Assembly: GCA_963691705.1 (NCBI GenBank)
Contig: OY829539.1
Coordinates: 26,396,407 to 26,460,406, forward strand
Reading direction: 5' to 3'
Source: Viola odorata
Lineage: Eukaryota; Streptophyta; Magnoliopsida; Malpighiales; Violaceae
DNA length: 64,000 bases
The position numbers were made by a program, and so were the translations under genes. A model generated the notes under the pieces. It made no database searches and had not been told where the DNA came from. It saw nothing but the letters and a program-made list of their open reading frames with translations. The stretch's first letter is position 1, and each line of letters opens with the position of its first letter. Positions 10,022 to 21,990 of this stretch are shown here, one piece after another.

Positions 10022-13000
10022 AAGGCTATCTGGGGGAATTTTCCACAAAAACACGAGAAGAAGCTAAAAGCAACCCAACAAATAGAGTAGCTGATAACAG
10101 GGCAACACCATCCCGACCCCCAGGCCGTGACACCTGTCCTGCGGGAGGAGGCCGGGAAATGCTTACAATTGATGATGAAGACGTCCCTATTATCAACATC
10201 ATTGCTGGAGGCACGCCTTATCTGGATGAAACCGCACAGCTGATGCCCGCTCCAAGGGATAAGCGGAAGTGGACTGGCATGACAATAAAGAGTGAAGCGA
10301 TAAGTGCCTTGGATCGTATGGTATTATCCTTTTCTGAAGAGGACGAGAAGGGTGTGGTGTATCCGCACAACGACGCGTTAGTAGTTACTCCCATTATCGC
10401 TAACCATGGAGTTAGAAGAACTCTGGTTGACAATGGAAGTGCCGTAAACATGTTCTCATTGGAAGCCTACAATCTCCTGAAGCATTCAGATAGCGAGCTT
10501 ATGCCCTGTAAAAAACTTATCATTGGGGTAGACGGAGTCCCCATCCCAGTGACTGGAGTGACTACCTTGCCCGTATATTTCAAGGAAGATACCTCCAAAC
10601 AGTCTGAGGAGCTTTTATTCTTGGTGGTGGATCTAAATCTGCCTTATAATGCCATATTGGGACGACCATTCCTCAACCATTTTGGAGCGACGATATCGCA
10701 AAAGCATCTGAAGCTGAAATACCCGTCCTGGGATGGTGTGGTCTCGATCCGAGGAAATCAAAAGTTAGCAGCTGAATGCTATCTGCTTATGACTCAGAAG
10801 AGTTGCGACAGGTATGTGTGCGTGACGGTGGACCCATATGAGCAAAATGATGAAAGACGTACTCAGCCTATAGATAAAATGACTCATGTCCCAGTCAGCG
10901 GGGTAGGCAGAGCCATATTTCTGGTTAGTGATAACCTCAACGCAGAGGAAAATCTGCAGTTGGCCCAACTGTTGAATAAATGCAAAGGAGAATTTGCATG
11001 GAAACCATCTGACATGCCCGGTATCTCGCAGGAGGTGGCAGAACATCGACTCAACGTCAACCCTGATGCCAGACCAGTCCAACAGAAACGACGTGCTTTC
11101 TCTACTGAAAAGGCAAAGGCAGTTGAAAGAGAAGTTACTAAGCTTCTCGACGCTGGCTTTATTCGAGAAGTAAGATATCCCACCTGGTTGGCTAACCCCG
11201 TTCTGGTCCCCAAGCCCAGCGGAGAATGGCGCATGTGCATCGATTTCACTGATTTGAATGACGCTTGCCCCAAAGACTGTTACCCACTCCCTCGGATTGA
11301 TCAGCTAGTTGATCAGGCTGCCGGATACGCGTACTTAAGCTCGTTGGACGCCAATTTCGGGTACCATCAAATCCCCATGGCCAAGGAGGATGAAGAAAAA
11401 ACTACCTTTATCACTCTGAGGGCCACCTATTGCTATACGGCGATGCCTTTCGGGTTAAAAAATGTTGGAGCCACCTTCCAGCGAATGGCGAATCAGGTCT
11501 TCGAAAAACATATTGGCCGAAACGTCGAAGTGTATGTCGATGACATACTGGTTAAAAGTCGAAACTTTGAAGATCACCTATCCGATCTGGCTGAAGTCTT
11601 CAAAGTAATGAAGCAATATCAGATGAAGCTAAACCCTCGAAAGTGCATGTTCATGTTCGCCTTCCAAACAGGCAAATTTTTGGGTTATGTGGTCAGCCAA
11701 AAAGGCATTCAGCCCAACCCGTCAAAGATCCAGGCTATCCAAGACATGATATCTCCTCAGACCATAAAAGAGGTACAAAAGCTAACCGGGCGCGTTATTG
11801 CTCTGGGGCGGTTTATTTCTAAACAAGGAGAAAGGTGTCTCCCTTTCTTCAAAGTTATACGAAAGAAAGTTGTTTTCGGGTGGACGGCAAAGTGCGAAGT
11901 AGCATTTGCAGGCCTGAAAGCTTACCTATCGTCTGACTTGGTATTGACAAGACCAGAACCTGGCGATATCCTGTATTTATACCTTGGGGTTGCTGACGAA
12001 GTGGTTAGCGTGGTCCTTGTGCGAGAAGACAACCACACGCACAGCCCTGTATACTTCGTGAGTCACGTCCTGAAAGATGCCGAACTCAGATACGGCCGTA
12101 TCGAGAAAATAGCGTTAGCATTGATCCAAGCCACACGGAAAATGAGCCGATACTTTCAAGCTCATACTGTCGTTGTGCTGACAGACCAACCTCTGAAACG
12201 GATCTTCCGAAAACCCGAATCCTCGGGGAGGATGCTAATCTGGGCTCTTGAACTTGAACAATATGGGTTGCATTACCGGTCCCGACCGTCTGTGAAGGCT
12301 CAAATCTTGGCGGACTTTATCGCGGAATGCACTTTCACGCCGAATCCTCTAACAGAATTGACTGAAAAGGAAAAAGAAGAATTGGATCTTCCCTTCCCAG
12401 AGACCTACACCGACCTATGGGTTATCCACGTAGATGGTGCCAAAAATCAAGAGCTTGCCGGGGCTGTAATTTTCATTAGTGGGCCTCACGGCATCCATGT
12501 GCGATACGCCATTGGAATCTTGCAGTCGTTGTCCAATAACGCCGCAGAATATGAAGCGCTATTAGCCGGGCTTAGGATAGAAAAGAGTATTTCAATCAAG
12601 GGAATACATGACTCTGGAAGATTGGGAGACTTGCGGCTGAAAGTCTGCGAGGACTCCAAGTTGATAATAGACCAAGTGCTGGGATACTCTCAAGCTAGAG
12701 AGCCCATCATGGTACAATACCTTGCTAAAGTGAAGTGCGAGTTGATAGAAATAAAGAAATGTGGCATACAGGTCAGCTTCGAGCACATTCCTTGAGAGGA
12801 TAACGTTGAGGCTGACAATCTCGCTAAACTCGCAGCAAATCTAGAGGCGTCCATACCAAAAGGGGTGTACTACCGGGAGATACCCGTACCTTTCTTCATG
12901 GAAGAACAAGTGACGCTCTGTGTGAAAGAAAGTGACAGCGACTGGAGAATTCCAGTCATAAAATACTTAAAACATAATGAACTTCCAGCAGATAATGCTA

Positions 13001-14178
13001 AGAAGAAGAAAGTGTTGAAGCAAGCGGCACGGTGTACATACTTTAATGGGGAACTGCTACGGAGGTATTTCTCTCATCCGGCTGCGAAAGGCATAACAGA
13101 ACAAGAGGGTCTTCATACCCTCCGCGAAATCCACGAGGGAATTTGTGGCATGCACACATCCGGCGGAACCATGGCTGCGCAAGTCTTTCGATCAGGGTTC
13201 TACTGGCCCACTATTCGAAGAGACTGCCATGACTATGTGCGAGCTTGCCAAAAGTGTCAGGAATTCTCCAAGATTCCCCGGCAACCCACTGCACAAATTC
13301 ATAATATTATCGCTCCTTGTCCTTTCGCAAAATGGGGAATTGATATCCTTGGACCATTTCCAAAGGCAAGATCGCAACTGAAGTTTGTGGTCGTAATAGT
13401 AGACTACTTCACCAAATGGGCAGAAGCTAAGGCGGTTGCCAACATCACGACAGAAAAAATCTAGCGTTTCTTCAAGCACCAAGTTATCATGCGCTTCGGA
13501 GTTCCTCGCGTACTCGTTAGCGACAATGGAACGCAATTCACCAGCCAGTTCTTTAGAAACCAATGTGTGGAGTTCGGAATCGAGCAGAGATACTCTTCCG
13601 TGGCTCATCCGCAGACTAATGGTCAGGCTGAGGTGACAAACCGAGCCATCCTGAATGGTGTTAAGAAGAACCTGGAGGGATCCAAGAAGAAGTGGGCAGA
13701 CGAACTGCCGTATGTGATGTGGGCGTACCGCATAACCACGAAAACCAGCACGGGAGAAACACCATTCGCACTGGCTTTCGGCACGGAGGCCGTTACGCCT
13801 GTGGAAATTGGTACCTTGAGCTTACGAGTGGCTTACTTCAGAGAAGAGTTGAATGAGGAAAGGTTGCGTGCGAATCTTGACGCACTGTCTGAACTACAAG
13901 AGGAAGCTCTTCTGAAGATGATGCACTATAAGCAAAAGATGGCGCGTTATCATAATAGGCGCGTCAAAGAACGAATCCTAAAAGAAGGTGATCTAGTACT
14001 CCGGGATCAACGAGCAACTGGTCAACGCCGGGGAAAGCTCAGTCCAAACTGGGAAGGGTCGTACCGCGTTACCCATATCGTCAGGAGAGGAGCGTACCAT
14101 CTAGAGACACTCGATGGTACCCCACTACCTAACTCCTGGAATATTGCTCGTTTGAAATTATATCATGCTAGATCTTGA
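10022..14178 (+). pseudogene. pol of element A (protease-RT-RNase H-RNase H2-integrase), two stops
   Basis: A single frame from the solo LTR border to TGA 14176-14178, broken only by TGA 12793-12795 and TAG 13462-13464; the latter replaces a tryptophan codon present in element B. Protease LVDNGS lies at ~10423, RT YVDD at ~11533, the first RNase H at ~11990-12330, the archaeal-type second RNase H from WVIHVDGAK at ~12418 to EDSKLIIDQ at ~12652, the integrase zinc finger at ~13130-13265, and core motifs GIDILGPF ~13336, SDNGTQF ~13520 and NGQAEVTN ~13619. The chain ends with a C-terminal integrase region (ARLKLYHARS). It is very similar to element B pol but better preserved. It would supply all replication enzymes; the stops make it non-functional without read-through. 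Confidence 0.94.
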
Positions 14179-14302
14179 CTTATCCCTGCATCTTTTCACT
14201 AACGATAGCCCTAACCCCTACTAACGCTCGAGTAATGAGCTCTCTTGTGCTTTGTGGCTACGTGTGTGTGTAGGCGATAAGAAAAAGGGGAAAGAGGTTG
14301 CC

Positions 14303-14885
14303 AGGAGTAAAAAGTCCTATCCTTGTGATGGCCTGTCCTGATCCGACGGCTCACTAAGTGAGGGCACGCCCTGGCATACCTAATACTTAGCGTCAGGAGT
14401 GAAGAGTCCTATCCTTGTGATGGCCTGTCCTGATCCGACGGCTCACTAAGTGAGGGCACGCCCTGGCGCACCTGATATGAAACGTTGGGAGTGAAAAGTC
14501 CTATCCTTGTGGTAACCAGGTGGGGACCATGAGAAGAGGCACGCCCAGGTACCCCTAGGAGTGAAAAGTCTTATCCTCGTGATGGTCGGTCTGGATCCGC
14601 TGACTCACTGAGTGAGGGCACGCCCCAAGATTCCTAAAGGTGAAAAGACCTCATCCCTATGACAGCCATTCTCGTGGAGGTGGCTCGTTAGGAAGAGGCA
14701 CACCCTAAGGAGATAATAACTCCATCTTGGAAGTAAAAACCCTATCTTTGCGGTCGGTCTGATGAAGACGGCTCGCCAAAGGAAGGTACAATTCCAAGAT
14801 GAGAGGATAACGCCGAAAGTGAAAAATCCTAGCCTTGTGAGGGACTGTCCTGATCAGACGACTCACTAGGAAGAGGCACTTTCCG
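14303..14885 (+). repeat. Tandem array of seven degenerate 75-95 bp units after pol of element A
   Basis: Units begin near 14303, 14395, 14487, 14557, 14636, 14729 and 14815. The core is GGAGTGAAAAGTCCTATCCT, then a variable part, then AGGGCACGCCCTGG. The first two units are most alike and later ones progressively diverged. Homologous to the array at 4461-4790. Confidence 0.9.
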
Positions 14886-15436
14886 GTTAATCGTGGAAAT
14901 ACGAAAAGTCGCGAACTCCCAGCAAGTAACCAGATGTGGAATCCCTGGCGAAGTGAGCTGGTTGAGAAAGCGATAGCAAGCGACACCGATACCCTAGAAG
15001 GATGGCGGATCGGCTCCTACGGGAAATTCGTGTCTGTTATCGCTTATTTCTTACTAATAGATATTAATTGAGTGTGCAGGATGTCTCCGCCCTCAAAGAG
15101 ATCGCGGCACTCGAATTAACAAAAAGGAGTTGTATAAATCTTTGCAAAATAAACATGAGGCCAACTACGCCGATATTGACGCAGACTAAGGAGTAGAACC
15201 TAAAGGCCCTATTTGTTATCTTTTCGATCAGGCAGGTGGTGGTTGAGATAAGCGCGACAAAGCGGGATCAGGACGGTAAAATTTAAAGAAAGGAAAATGA
15301 CCTTAACAAAAACCGATGCCGCTAAAGTATCATTGTTCAAAAGCAAATACCCTCTAAGGGACACAAAAGTATGCAAAAATATACAAAGAGGGTAACATTC
15401 GATCCTCACAAAAAGAAAAAAGGGATAACACCCTAC
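14886..15436. other. Non-coding interval of element A before the antisense genes
   Basis: About 550 bp with no supported gene. It lies 3' of antisense gene 1 and probably holds its 3' UTR. Short open frames here have no counterpart in element B. Confidence 0.6.
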
Positions 15437-17845
15437 TTACTCCTCGTCTTCGGCAATTTCCCCCTCTGGGTAGCCCTTTGACCTGGCCAAGCGGAAGCCC
15501 TCGTCGTTAAGACCGGAAGATCTCTCAAAAAAGGCGTTAAAGACAGAATCGCCATCATAAAATTCCTCCCCATGAACCTCCACAAAGCAATCGGCCATGA
15601 TGGAAACACTCTCTTCAATATACCAGCGCCTCTTGATAGCTGATTCCGCCTCAAGCGCCGTTTTTTCCTCCTCGAGAGTGACACACTTTGACTGTTCAGC
15701 TGTCAGAGCAGTGCTAGAAGTGGTCAATTGTTCCTTTGCAGTGGCTAACTGTTCCTTCGCCTCTCTTGCCTCCTCTTTAGCTGCCTCCAGGTCTGCCATA
15801 TATTTATCTCGCTCTTCCAACAGTCGTTGTTTCTCCTCTTGCTCTTGAGAAAGCTTAGCTACAGAAGCGGCAAGGTCAGCCGCCTTTTGAGATGCGCGCT
15901 CAGCATAGAGATGAGATTGGAGGAACCCGGAGAAAAGCGTGGAGCGCAGCATATCGGCTTGCTCTTTGTCTCCAGCAGCGGCGAAAGCGCTTCGTTCTTC
16001 AGGAGAAGTTAACATGTGTGCAGCGAAGAACGATGTAGTAATGGTCGAGTTATCACCCCCCATGGCTGCAATCCCTGAGCTACGAAACATAGTCATGTCC
16101 ACCTGGTGAGTGATAGGTCTGACGGCGTTATGAGAACTCACATCGGCCATAAGATTGGACACTACTGTCCCCTCCCCGAAATGCCTAAGTGTGGAAGCAG
16201 CGGAAGGAACGAAGACCACGGTGGCTGGAGAAGGAGGCTGGTTGGAAGCAGAGCCTCCCGGAGGCGTGAACGTTTCATTAGGACAAGTAGAGGCGACACC
16301 CCCTTGGAACGTTGCATGAGCCTGATAAGAAGGAAATTCCGACAGCTCGTCATGGTAAACTGTGGTGTTAGAGGAAAAGTGGGGCATCTCTGAACCAAAT
16401 GGGGGCGGAGAAGTCTCGAAAGGTGGAGGCATGGTTGCGTTCTCAAAAATGGTACCAGTCTGACCCGATGGAGGAATGGAAGGGTCAAGACCAGTTTGGG
16501 GCCTTACCCCGAGGTCAGCCTGAGTCGAGGACGAGCTTGCATCTACTCCCGTGGACTTTTGTTTCTTCTTCAGACGATTCAGAAAACGTCTCACCTCTAT
16601 GTTGCCTCGTGATGACAAAGGCGTGGAAGTACCAGAAGTATCCTATGAAAAAAAAATTAACAACAAGAAGAGTACAAGTAAGCATTGAAAAATGATGCGA
16701 AAGATACTGGGGGAAGTTGCAGTTACCGTCCCAGCGGTAGGCGCTTCCGAAGAGCCGGCTGCGTCAGAAGAAGGCAGAATAGGTGATCGGAGGGAAGCAA
16801 CGCTCCGAGTCTTCTTTTTCTTTTTTCCTTTGGCGGAAGCCCTGCGAGCGGAAGGTCGAGGCGGAAGAGCAGCGATTGATATAATAGGAATACCAACAGG
16901 AATGGTATCAGTTTCCTTGTCAACAGAGGCAGAAGATGTTTGGGGAGGAGCCGAAGCGGCGGCTGAAGTGGTGGCGATATTGATAACCGCGACCTTTTCC
17001 CTATCTTGAAGTCTCTTCCGGCGCCTTCTGACACTCTCCGGAACGTAATTCGGATCAGTTACTGCAAAAGCACAAGACAGCATCAGCGTTAGTACCAATA
17101 CTAGAAATCAAAGATTGGCGCGATACTCACGTCTAACGCAGGTCCTGATATTGGTCCCGCAAGCCAGAAGGCGGGTGTGAACGCTGATTTCCAAACTGAG
17201 CAACTTATCAAACCAGCCCTGTTCTGTCTCATCAAGGGCCACACGGCACCAAGCTCTGTCCTTAATGCTCTGGTTAAAACCATATCGCCACCATGAATCC
17301 GGAAGCTCAGGAGTCTCAATAACAAAAAATTGCTCTTTCCATTTATCAATGGAAGATTCCAAGCTAAGGAGTTTCCATGTGAAATTTTTGAGCGAATCCT
17401 CATTATAACGGGGCGATATCGCTATTACACCCCGACGGTTATACATTTTAAACAGAGATTTGAGTAATGCAAGGGAAGGAGATGTAATTCCTTTGTACTT
17501 GCAGAGTTCTAAAAAAGCATAAATGCCACAGTAGGCATTCGGAGCCAGTTGAACAGGGCTCAGATCCAAAGAGGTAAGCAACTCTTGGATAAACGGGTCA
17601 ACCGGAAATCGGAAACCATAGCGGAACATCTGGGCATACAAGATTCTACGATTACTGGTTAGAACGCTATTCAGACGTAAAGATGCAGGGGCGGCAATAG
17701 CCTTGAAACCCTCAGGGAGGGAAGCACCATGATCAGACAGGTGTTTATCAAGAATGGCAGAAGAAGTAATAGTACTGACTATAGTCTCTATTTTTTCTTC
17801 ATCCCGTGATTTAGACCCAGAAGCTCGAGTTTTTCTTTTTGTCAT
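15437..17845 (-). CDS. Antisense gene 1 of element A: Transposase_28-like domain plus coiled coil, 3 exons, intact
   Basis: Exons 17131-17845, 16727-17061 and 15437-16642 (minus strand) join in frame with GT-AG introns of 69 and 84 bp to give 752 codons including the stop, with no interruption. I chose the ATG at 17845 (MTKRKTRASGSK) because it opens the frame 172 bp downstream of a TATA box. Exon 1 encodes a domain resembling the plant 'putative gypsy type transposon' family (Transposase_28), with LRLNSVL, ILYAQMFRYGFRFP and PNAYCGIYAFLELC. Exon 2 is basic (SVRRRRKRLQDREK, KGKKKKKTRS), suggesting nuclear entry. Exon 3 has a Pro/Ser-rich stretch, a coiled coil at about residues 590-690 and an acidic end (EIAEDEE). 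The molecular function is unknown. Antisense ORFs at this site occur in other Tat-lineage elements. Confidence 0.8.
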
Positions 17846-18016
17846 GGTGGAAAAAGAAAACAAAGAGATGAAGAAGACAGTAAAAGGAAATGAAAAAAGT
17901 ACATTTTGGGGAAGAAAATCAAAGTACCGAGGGGAGGAATGCCAGAAACACAAACGATTCAAGAAGATGCAGAGAAACAGAGTATCGAAAGTGGAAAAAA
18001 GAAATAGAGTGTTGGG

Positions 18017-18024
18017 TTTTATAA
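18017..18024 (-). promoter_or_regulatory. TATA box for antisense gene 1 (element A)
   Basis: The minus strand reads AGGGTTATAAAACCC, 172 bp upstream of the ATG at 17845. Element B has AGGGTTATATATAATG at the same distance (about 170 bp) from its ATG at 25200. Confidence 0.65.
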
Positions 18025-18161
18025 CCCTAGGAGGCTAAAGGCATGACTGCTGGAACAGTTGCTACGCGCGTGACAGGCGTGAGTAATGAGTACAACCCTA
18101 GAAAAACGAGAAGATGTTTTGATCCTATCAAATCATGCTAGCCCTAGCGTCCCGATGAGCA

Positions 18162-18171
18162 GACACGTGTC
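18162..18171. promoter_or_regulatory. G-box palindrome GACACGTGTC upstream of antisense gene 1 (A)
   Basis: A perfect ACGT-core palindrome, a typical bZIP/bHLH binding site, about 140 bp upstream of the TATA box. The identical palindrome occurs upstream of the same gene in element B (25547-25556). Confidence 0.6.
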
Positions 18172-18431
18172 CTCGAATCATCATGATCCTTCGATCGCAT
18201 TAATGAGGGGATTCTAAGCATTAAATGCTCCGAAAAAGTAAAATCACTTTATCAAAAAGAAGTCAAGCGTGATGACGTAATTAGCGAGATATCGCCGAAA
18301 AACAAATCAACTATTATCCAGAGCGGAATGACGGTCGTTATTGTGCAAGCATTATCAGTTATTACAAGCCATTTGAAATCAAGGTTGGAGGAGAAAAATA
18401 AATTAAAACGCCCTCAAGCGCCGCCTTATGC

Positions 18432-20554
18432 TCATGGTGGAACAACTCCCTTGACGCCCCCGACATCCACATCCTTTAACCTCTTAAAGGCATAATCGGC
18501 TATCTTGACAGGATCGAAAGCCCCGCTGCGATAATAATCAGGGAATCCAGTCGCAAAAGCCTGTATCGCCTTGTCCTTCCATCTCGACATCTCGTGGGAT
18601 ATCTTCGCCAACCTTGCATCACGGGCAGATATCTCTTCGCGAAGGAGAATGTTCTTTTTGTCAGCCGTCATCAGTTCTGCCTCCAGAAGTTCTATTTTTG
18701 CTTTCCCTATCGACTTTTCTCTGGCCAACTCAACGCGACAGTCATTAAGCTCAGCTTGGGTATTGCTTTGAAGTCGCGTTAACTCTGCCACCTTAGAAAG
18801 GGAGCCCTGAGCCTTGTTACCCTGAATATTGAGGAAGTAATTTAGCATGCGAAAGCTAGCTAGTACTTCATTCAAAGCGCGTTCGCGATGAACCTCCAGA
18901 GGAAGCTCTGACATCTCCTCCCTATCTTTAGGAGAGCTAAATATCGCACCTACCGTGGAGCCCACTGACTCATTTTGCGATAGCGGATCCGATATCCCTA
19001 GTGCGCGAAGTCCGCTGGTGCCAAAGGTAGACAGATCCAAGTGATAGGAAGTGGCTCCTTGAATGCCTTGAGAAGAAAGATTGGCGGTAAAATGAGGAGA
19101 GAAGCTTTCAGCAGAACCCCCAGCCCCTGAGATAGAGGTACAAAATAATAGCGGAAGGCCATTAGGCAGAGGGTCAGGAGCGACGGCAGGAGCAGGAACT
19201 GGGACGGCAACGTCAGGAATAAAAGACGAGATAGGAGAATCAGGAGCGGCAGTCGAAGGAGGAACGTTGACCTCTGACGGAACCTTGGGGATTTCAGGAG
19301 AAATGTCGGTTGACACCTCGGCTGCCACAGCTACTTTAGAAGTGCTTGTGCCCCCGAAAGAGCCAGTCCCGGTAGTAGGGGTTTCGCTAAATTTTTTCGA
19401 AGCAGCTGCAGAGATGGAGTTGCTATTTCCCATGCGTAGTTTCTTCCGCTGAGCTGCGGAAGCATGATGAAGCCCAGAATCATTGTCCATGTCCTCGCTG
19501 TCGCTGTCGGGTGTTTCAGCCTTAGGATGATTCAAAGTCGCTCCTTGCCAAACGGGTAACCAGTTCTCGAGAAATTGAGAAGCGCGGTTAGAGATGCCTC
19601 GCTTGGCGACAGTCTTGAATCTTTTTCTTTTTGGTGGAGCGGCAGGATGACTGGAACTTTCAGGCGGAGGAGATGGTGGCCGTGTCTGGAGTGGCCTCAC
19701 GTTCAGAGGAACCTCGACGGTTGGTTTTCAGTGTCACCTGCCAGCAAGACATATCAGAACATTGAATTAGCTGAAGCGATAACGAGAGAAAAGAAACTTA
19801 CTTATAGTACACTTCTCTATAAGACTGTGCAAGGCAAGCTCTCAAATGCGGAAGGACGATTTCAACCCCAGCAGCATGTTCGTCTATCGGAGCTCTTCCC
19901 TGGATATGGTTGACGGATTTGTCAAAGGGAGTCGTTGAGACACCGATTGAAACCTCTGGGCCAAAGGCGGAAAGGTAAATTCACAATAAAGAAACCGCTC
20001 TTCCAACCCGCCACGGTTTCTTCAAAACCCCAGAATCTCTACCAGAATGATTGCACCAGCGTGTCACTCCATCTTGGGGCGATATCTACCACACAGTTGC
20101 GACACTTAAAACTAAAAAAATTGCGGAATAAATTGATGGACGGGACAAGGATGCCCCGCAACTCGCATATACGAATGAAGGCCGAAATCCCGCACCAAGA
20201 AGGGGGGAGTAAGCTGAGCTGGGTTAATGTCATATCGAACTAATAATCTTTTCACCGCTTCATGGATGGGAAAACGGAAACCGTAAAGAAACATGTCAAA
20301 ATATAGCATCCTATCGGCCCCCGATAGAGGATCATGAAGCCGGTAACCAGCATCAGGAATCCTAACGGAGAAGCCTGGAGGGAAAACGATATTGTTTTCC
20401 TCCAACTCTGCATCTAATACCGCTTGATCAACGAAAATACTGAGAGTTCTCTCTATTTCTAAATCTATGGCTGCTGGAAAATTTGGAGACTCCTCAAAGA
20501 CCTATTAGCGACCAGAGGCCACTGAGAATCTTTGGGTATTCTAGATGTGCTCAT
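18432..20554 (-). pseudogene. Antisense gene 2 of element A, decayed paralogue of antisense gene 1
   Basis: Two exons are inferred from element B. Exon 1 is ~19802-20554, beginning MSTSRIPK, and is broken by several stops and frameshifts. Exon 2 is 18432-19737. The intron 19738-19801 has a GTAAGT donor and a CAG acceptor. Exon 1 keeps pieces of the shared N-terminal domain (YRLHDPLSGADRMLYFDMFL, YGFRFPIHE). Exon 2 has a frameshift near 19715 and then stays open: a basic patch (PPKRKRFKTVAKRG), an acidic SDSEDMD, a Pro/Ala/Ser-rich region and a coiled coil at ~18560-18830. It has the same layout as antisense gene 1, so the two look like an old duplication inside the element. Confidence 0.75.
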
Positions 20555-20735
20555 AATGAATCGGCAAGAAGAAAATCTGAGGGAGGGAGGTGAAGTACCT
20601 TGAATCAGAAGGCGGTGGACAAACCGTCTGCACCGGCGAACAGTGGTCGTAACTTCCTTCGGAGTAAAATCTAGAAAAAGAAGGGAGAAAATTTCAAAAC
20701 GAGAGCAAAGAGTATTAAAAGAAAGCAGTTGTTCC

Positions 20736-20742
20736 CTTTTTA
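20736..20742 (-). promoter_or_regulatory. TATA-like box for antisense gene 2 (element A)
   Basis: The minus strand reads CCTTAAAAAGGGAAC about 185 bp upstream of the ATG at 20554. Element B has CCCTTTAAGAAGGGAC at the same distance. It is weaker than the box of gene 1. Confidence 0.45.
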
Positions 20743-20802
20743 AGGCTGAGTATGAAGAACTTGAACAGCCTGTGAAAATGGGGCACGTCCCAAAATAAAA
20801 GT

Positions 20803-20812
20803 GACACGTGTG
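20803..20812. promoter_or_regulatory. G-box GACACGTGTG upstream of antisense gene 2 (A)
   Basis: CACGTG-type core about 65 bp upstream of the TATA-like box. Element B has CCACGTGG at the equivalent place (28279-28286). Confidence 0.55.
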
Positions 20813-21035
20813 AAAGCCTCAGAAGGATATTTATGTCCTCACATTTATATCTTCTAGAAGGGGGTAGTTACTGACAACCAGTCTCAGGCGGTTGAAGTAA
20901 AGCAACGGTTAGTTTCACAGCGATAGCCAACCAACAGAGGGGCTAACGCCTAAACATGCAAGACTAAAAAAGCAAAGCATTATGGAATTTAATAATAAGT
21001 CATACGGCATCTACAATGGAGCGACAGGGGCAGAA

Positions 21036-21461
21036 TCAATCATCATCAGGCCAGTAAGAAGGCCAGTACCAGTACTCTTCGTCGGAGGGTGGAAGTTCCT
21101 CATCAGCGAAAGGAGGGAACTTGTCAGCCTTTCGCTCAATACTCAACAGTGATAGTTTGGATTCCTCTTTTATATCAGAAGATGCCGCCTTGACGACGGT
21201 ATCGTTCGGAGGAACCTTCTCTTCGAACCAGTCAGAAGGAGGAGATGATTTTTTGTCCTCACAAACTGGAGGGGCTGAAAATGACGAAAACCAGCCGGTG
21301 CTACTGATTTTCGCTCTTTTCTTCAGCCTTTTCCGACCACTGCGGCGGCGCAATCGCTTTCTCAAGCTCGATGGCGAAGGAGGATAGTCCGAATCCGGCG
21401 TGGTTGGAGGGGTTGGGCGAGTCTCGCATTTGTCGGAAATCTGATCATATGAATCAGCCAT
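21036..21461 (-). CDS. Antisense gene 3 of element A: small basic/acidic protein, 141 aa
   Basis: A single uninterrupted frame from ATG 21461 (MADSYDQI). The N-terminal part is Pro/Ser/Asp-rich (TPDSDYPPSPSS), then strongly basic (RKRLRRRSGRKRLKKRAK, residues ~34-51), a likely nuclear signal. The C-terminal half is acidic and ends YWYWPSYWPDDD. Element B encodes a 140-aa homologue at 28525-28947 with the same plan and the same YWPD-type tail. It matches no protein family I recognise. It lies between antisense genes 2 and 4, has its own TATA-like box, and is intact in both elements. Confidence 0.65.
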   Translation of the reverse strand: MADSYDQISDKCETRPTPPTTPDSDYPPSPSSLRKRLRRRSGRKRLKKRAKISSTGWFSSFSAPPVCEDKKSSPPSDWFEEKVPPNDTVVKAASSDIKEESKLSLLSIERKADKFPPFADEELPPSDEEYWYWPSYWPDDD

Positions 21462-21534
21462 AAAGAATGAGAATCAGTAGCAGCAGAAAAATGCTAAAGA
21501 AGAAGATGAACAGAAAGAAGAAGGAAAACTTCCC

Positions 21535-21541
21535 ATAAATA
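21535..21541 (-). promoter_or_regulatory. TATA-like box for antisense gene 3 (element A)
   Basis: The minus strand reads CTATTTATGGGAAG, about 75 bp upstream of the ATG at 21461. The equivalent CTATTTAAGGGAG in element B is about 72 bp upstream of its ATG. Confidence 0.5.
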
Positions 21542-21805
21542 GTCGGAATAGTAAGACTCTTCGATTTTCTTCACGCGTGAAAATAGCATGATTTAATGCT
21601 CCTTGAGAAGATCAATCATAATGGCAGAATCAGGTCCTTTGAACACGCCTGTTTGGAATTTTCCCACAATCAAGAAATGCAGAAAAAATGCCCAATCAGT
21701 TAATGCTGAAAAGATGGCGCATGATTAGCAAAATGGTTGCTCAAGCAACCGTCGCCACCTGGCAGATAAAGAAGAATAAATGCTATGAAAATCTGATCGA
21801 TGTCA

Positions 21806-21825
21806 GACTCATTTTCAGTTGGGCT
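21806..21825. repeat. Internal copy of the pre-LTR motif (element A)
   Basis: ACTCATTTTCAGTTGGGCT recurs here, between antisense genes 3 and 4. It also sits immediately before the 3' LTR (23119-23145). Element B has the same two positions (29269-29288 and 30013-30039). Confidence 0.7.
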
Positions 21826-21990
21826 GGCACAACCCACAATTAAAGCAAGGGCTAACGCCCTGAAGAGAAGAAAAAAGATCATAAGACCAATAACAAAAAG
21901 GAGTTTCATTACGGCCTAACGACCTAAAGATACGTCCGCATACATAAATATACAAGGGGAAAACAAAAGAGAAGGCGGAACGGCCAGCAT

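Noticed and set aside
4461..14885. Tandem arrays as CRISPR-like repeats
   Set aside because: Units have variable length without regular spacers and lie in the 3' region of plant retrotransposons.
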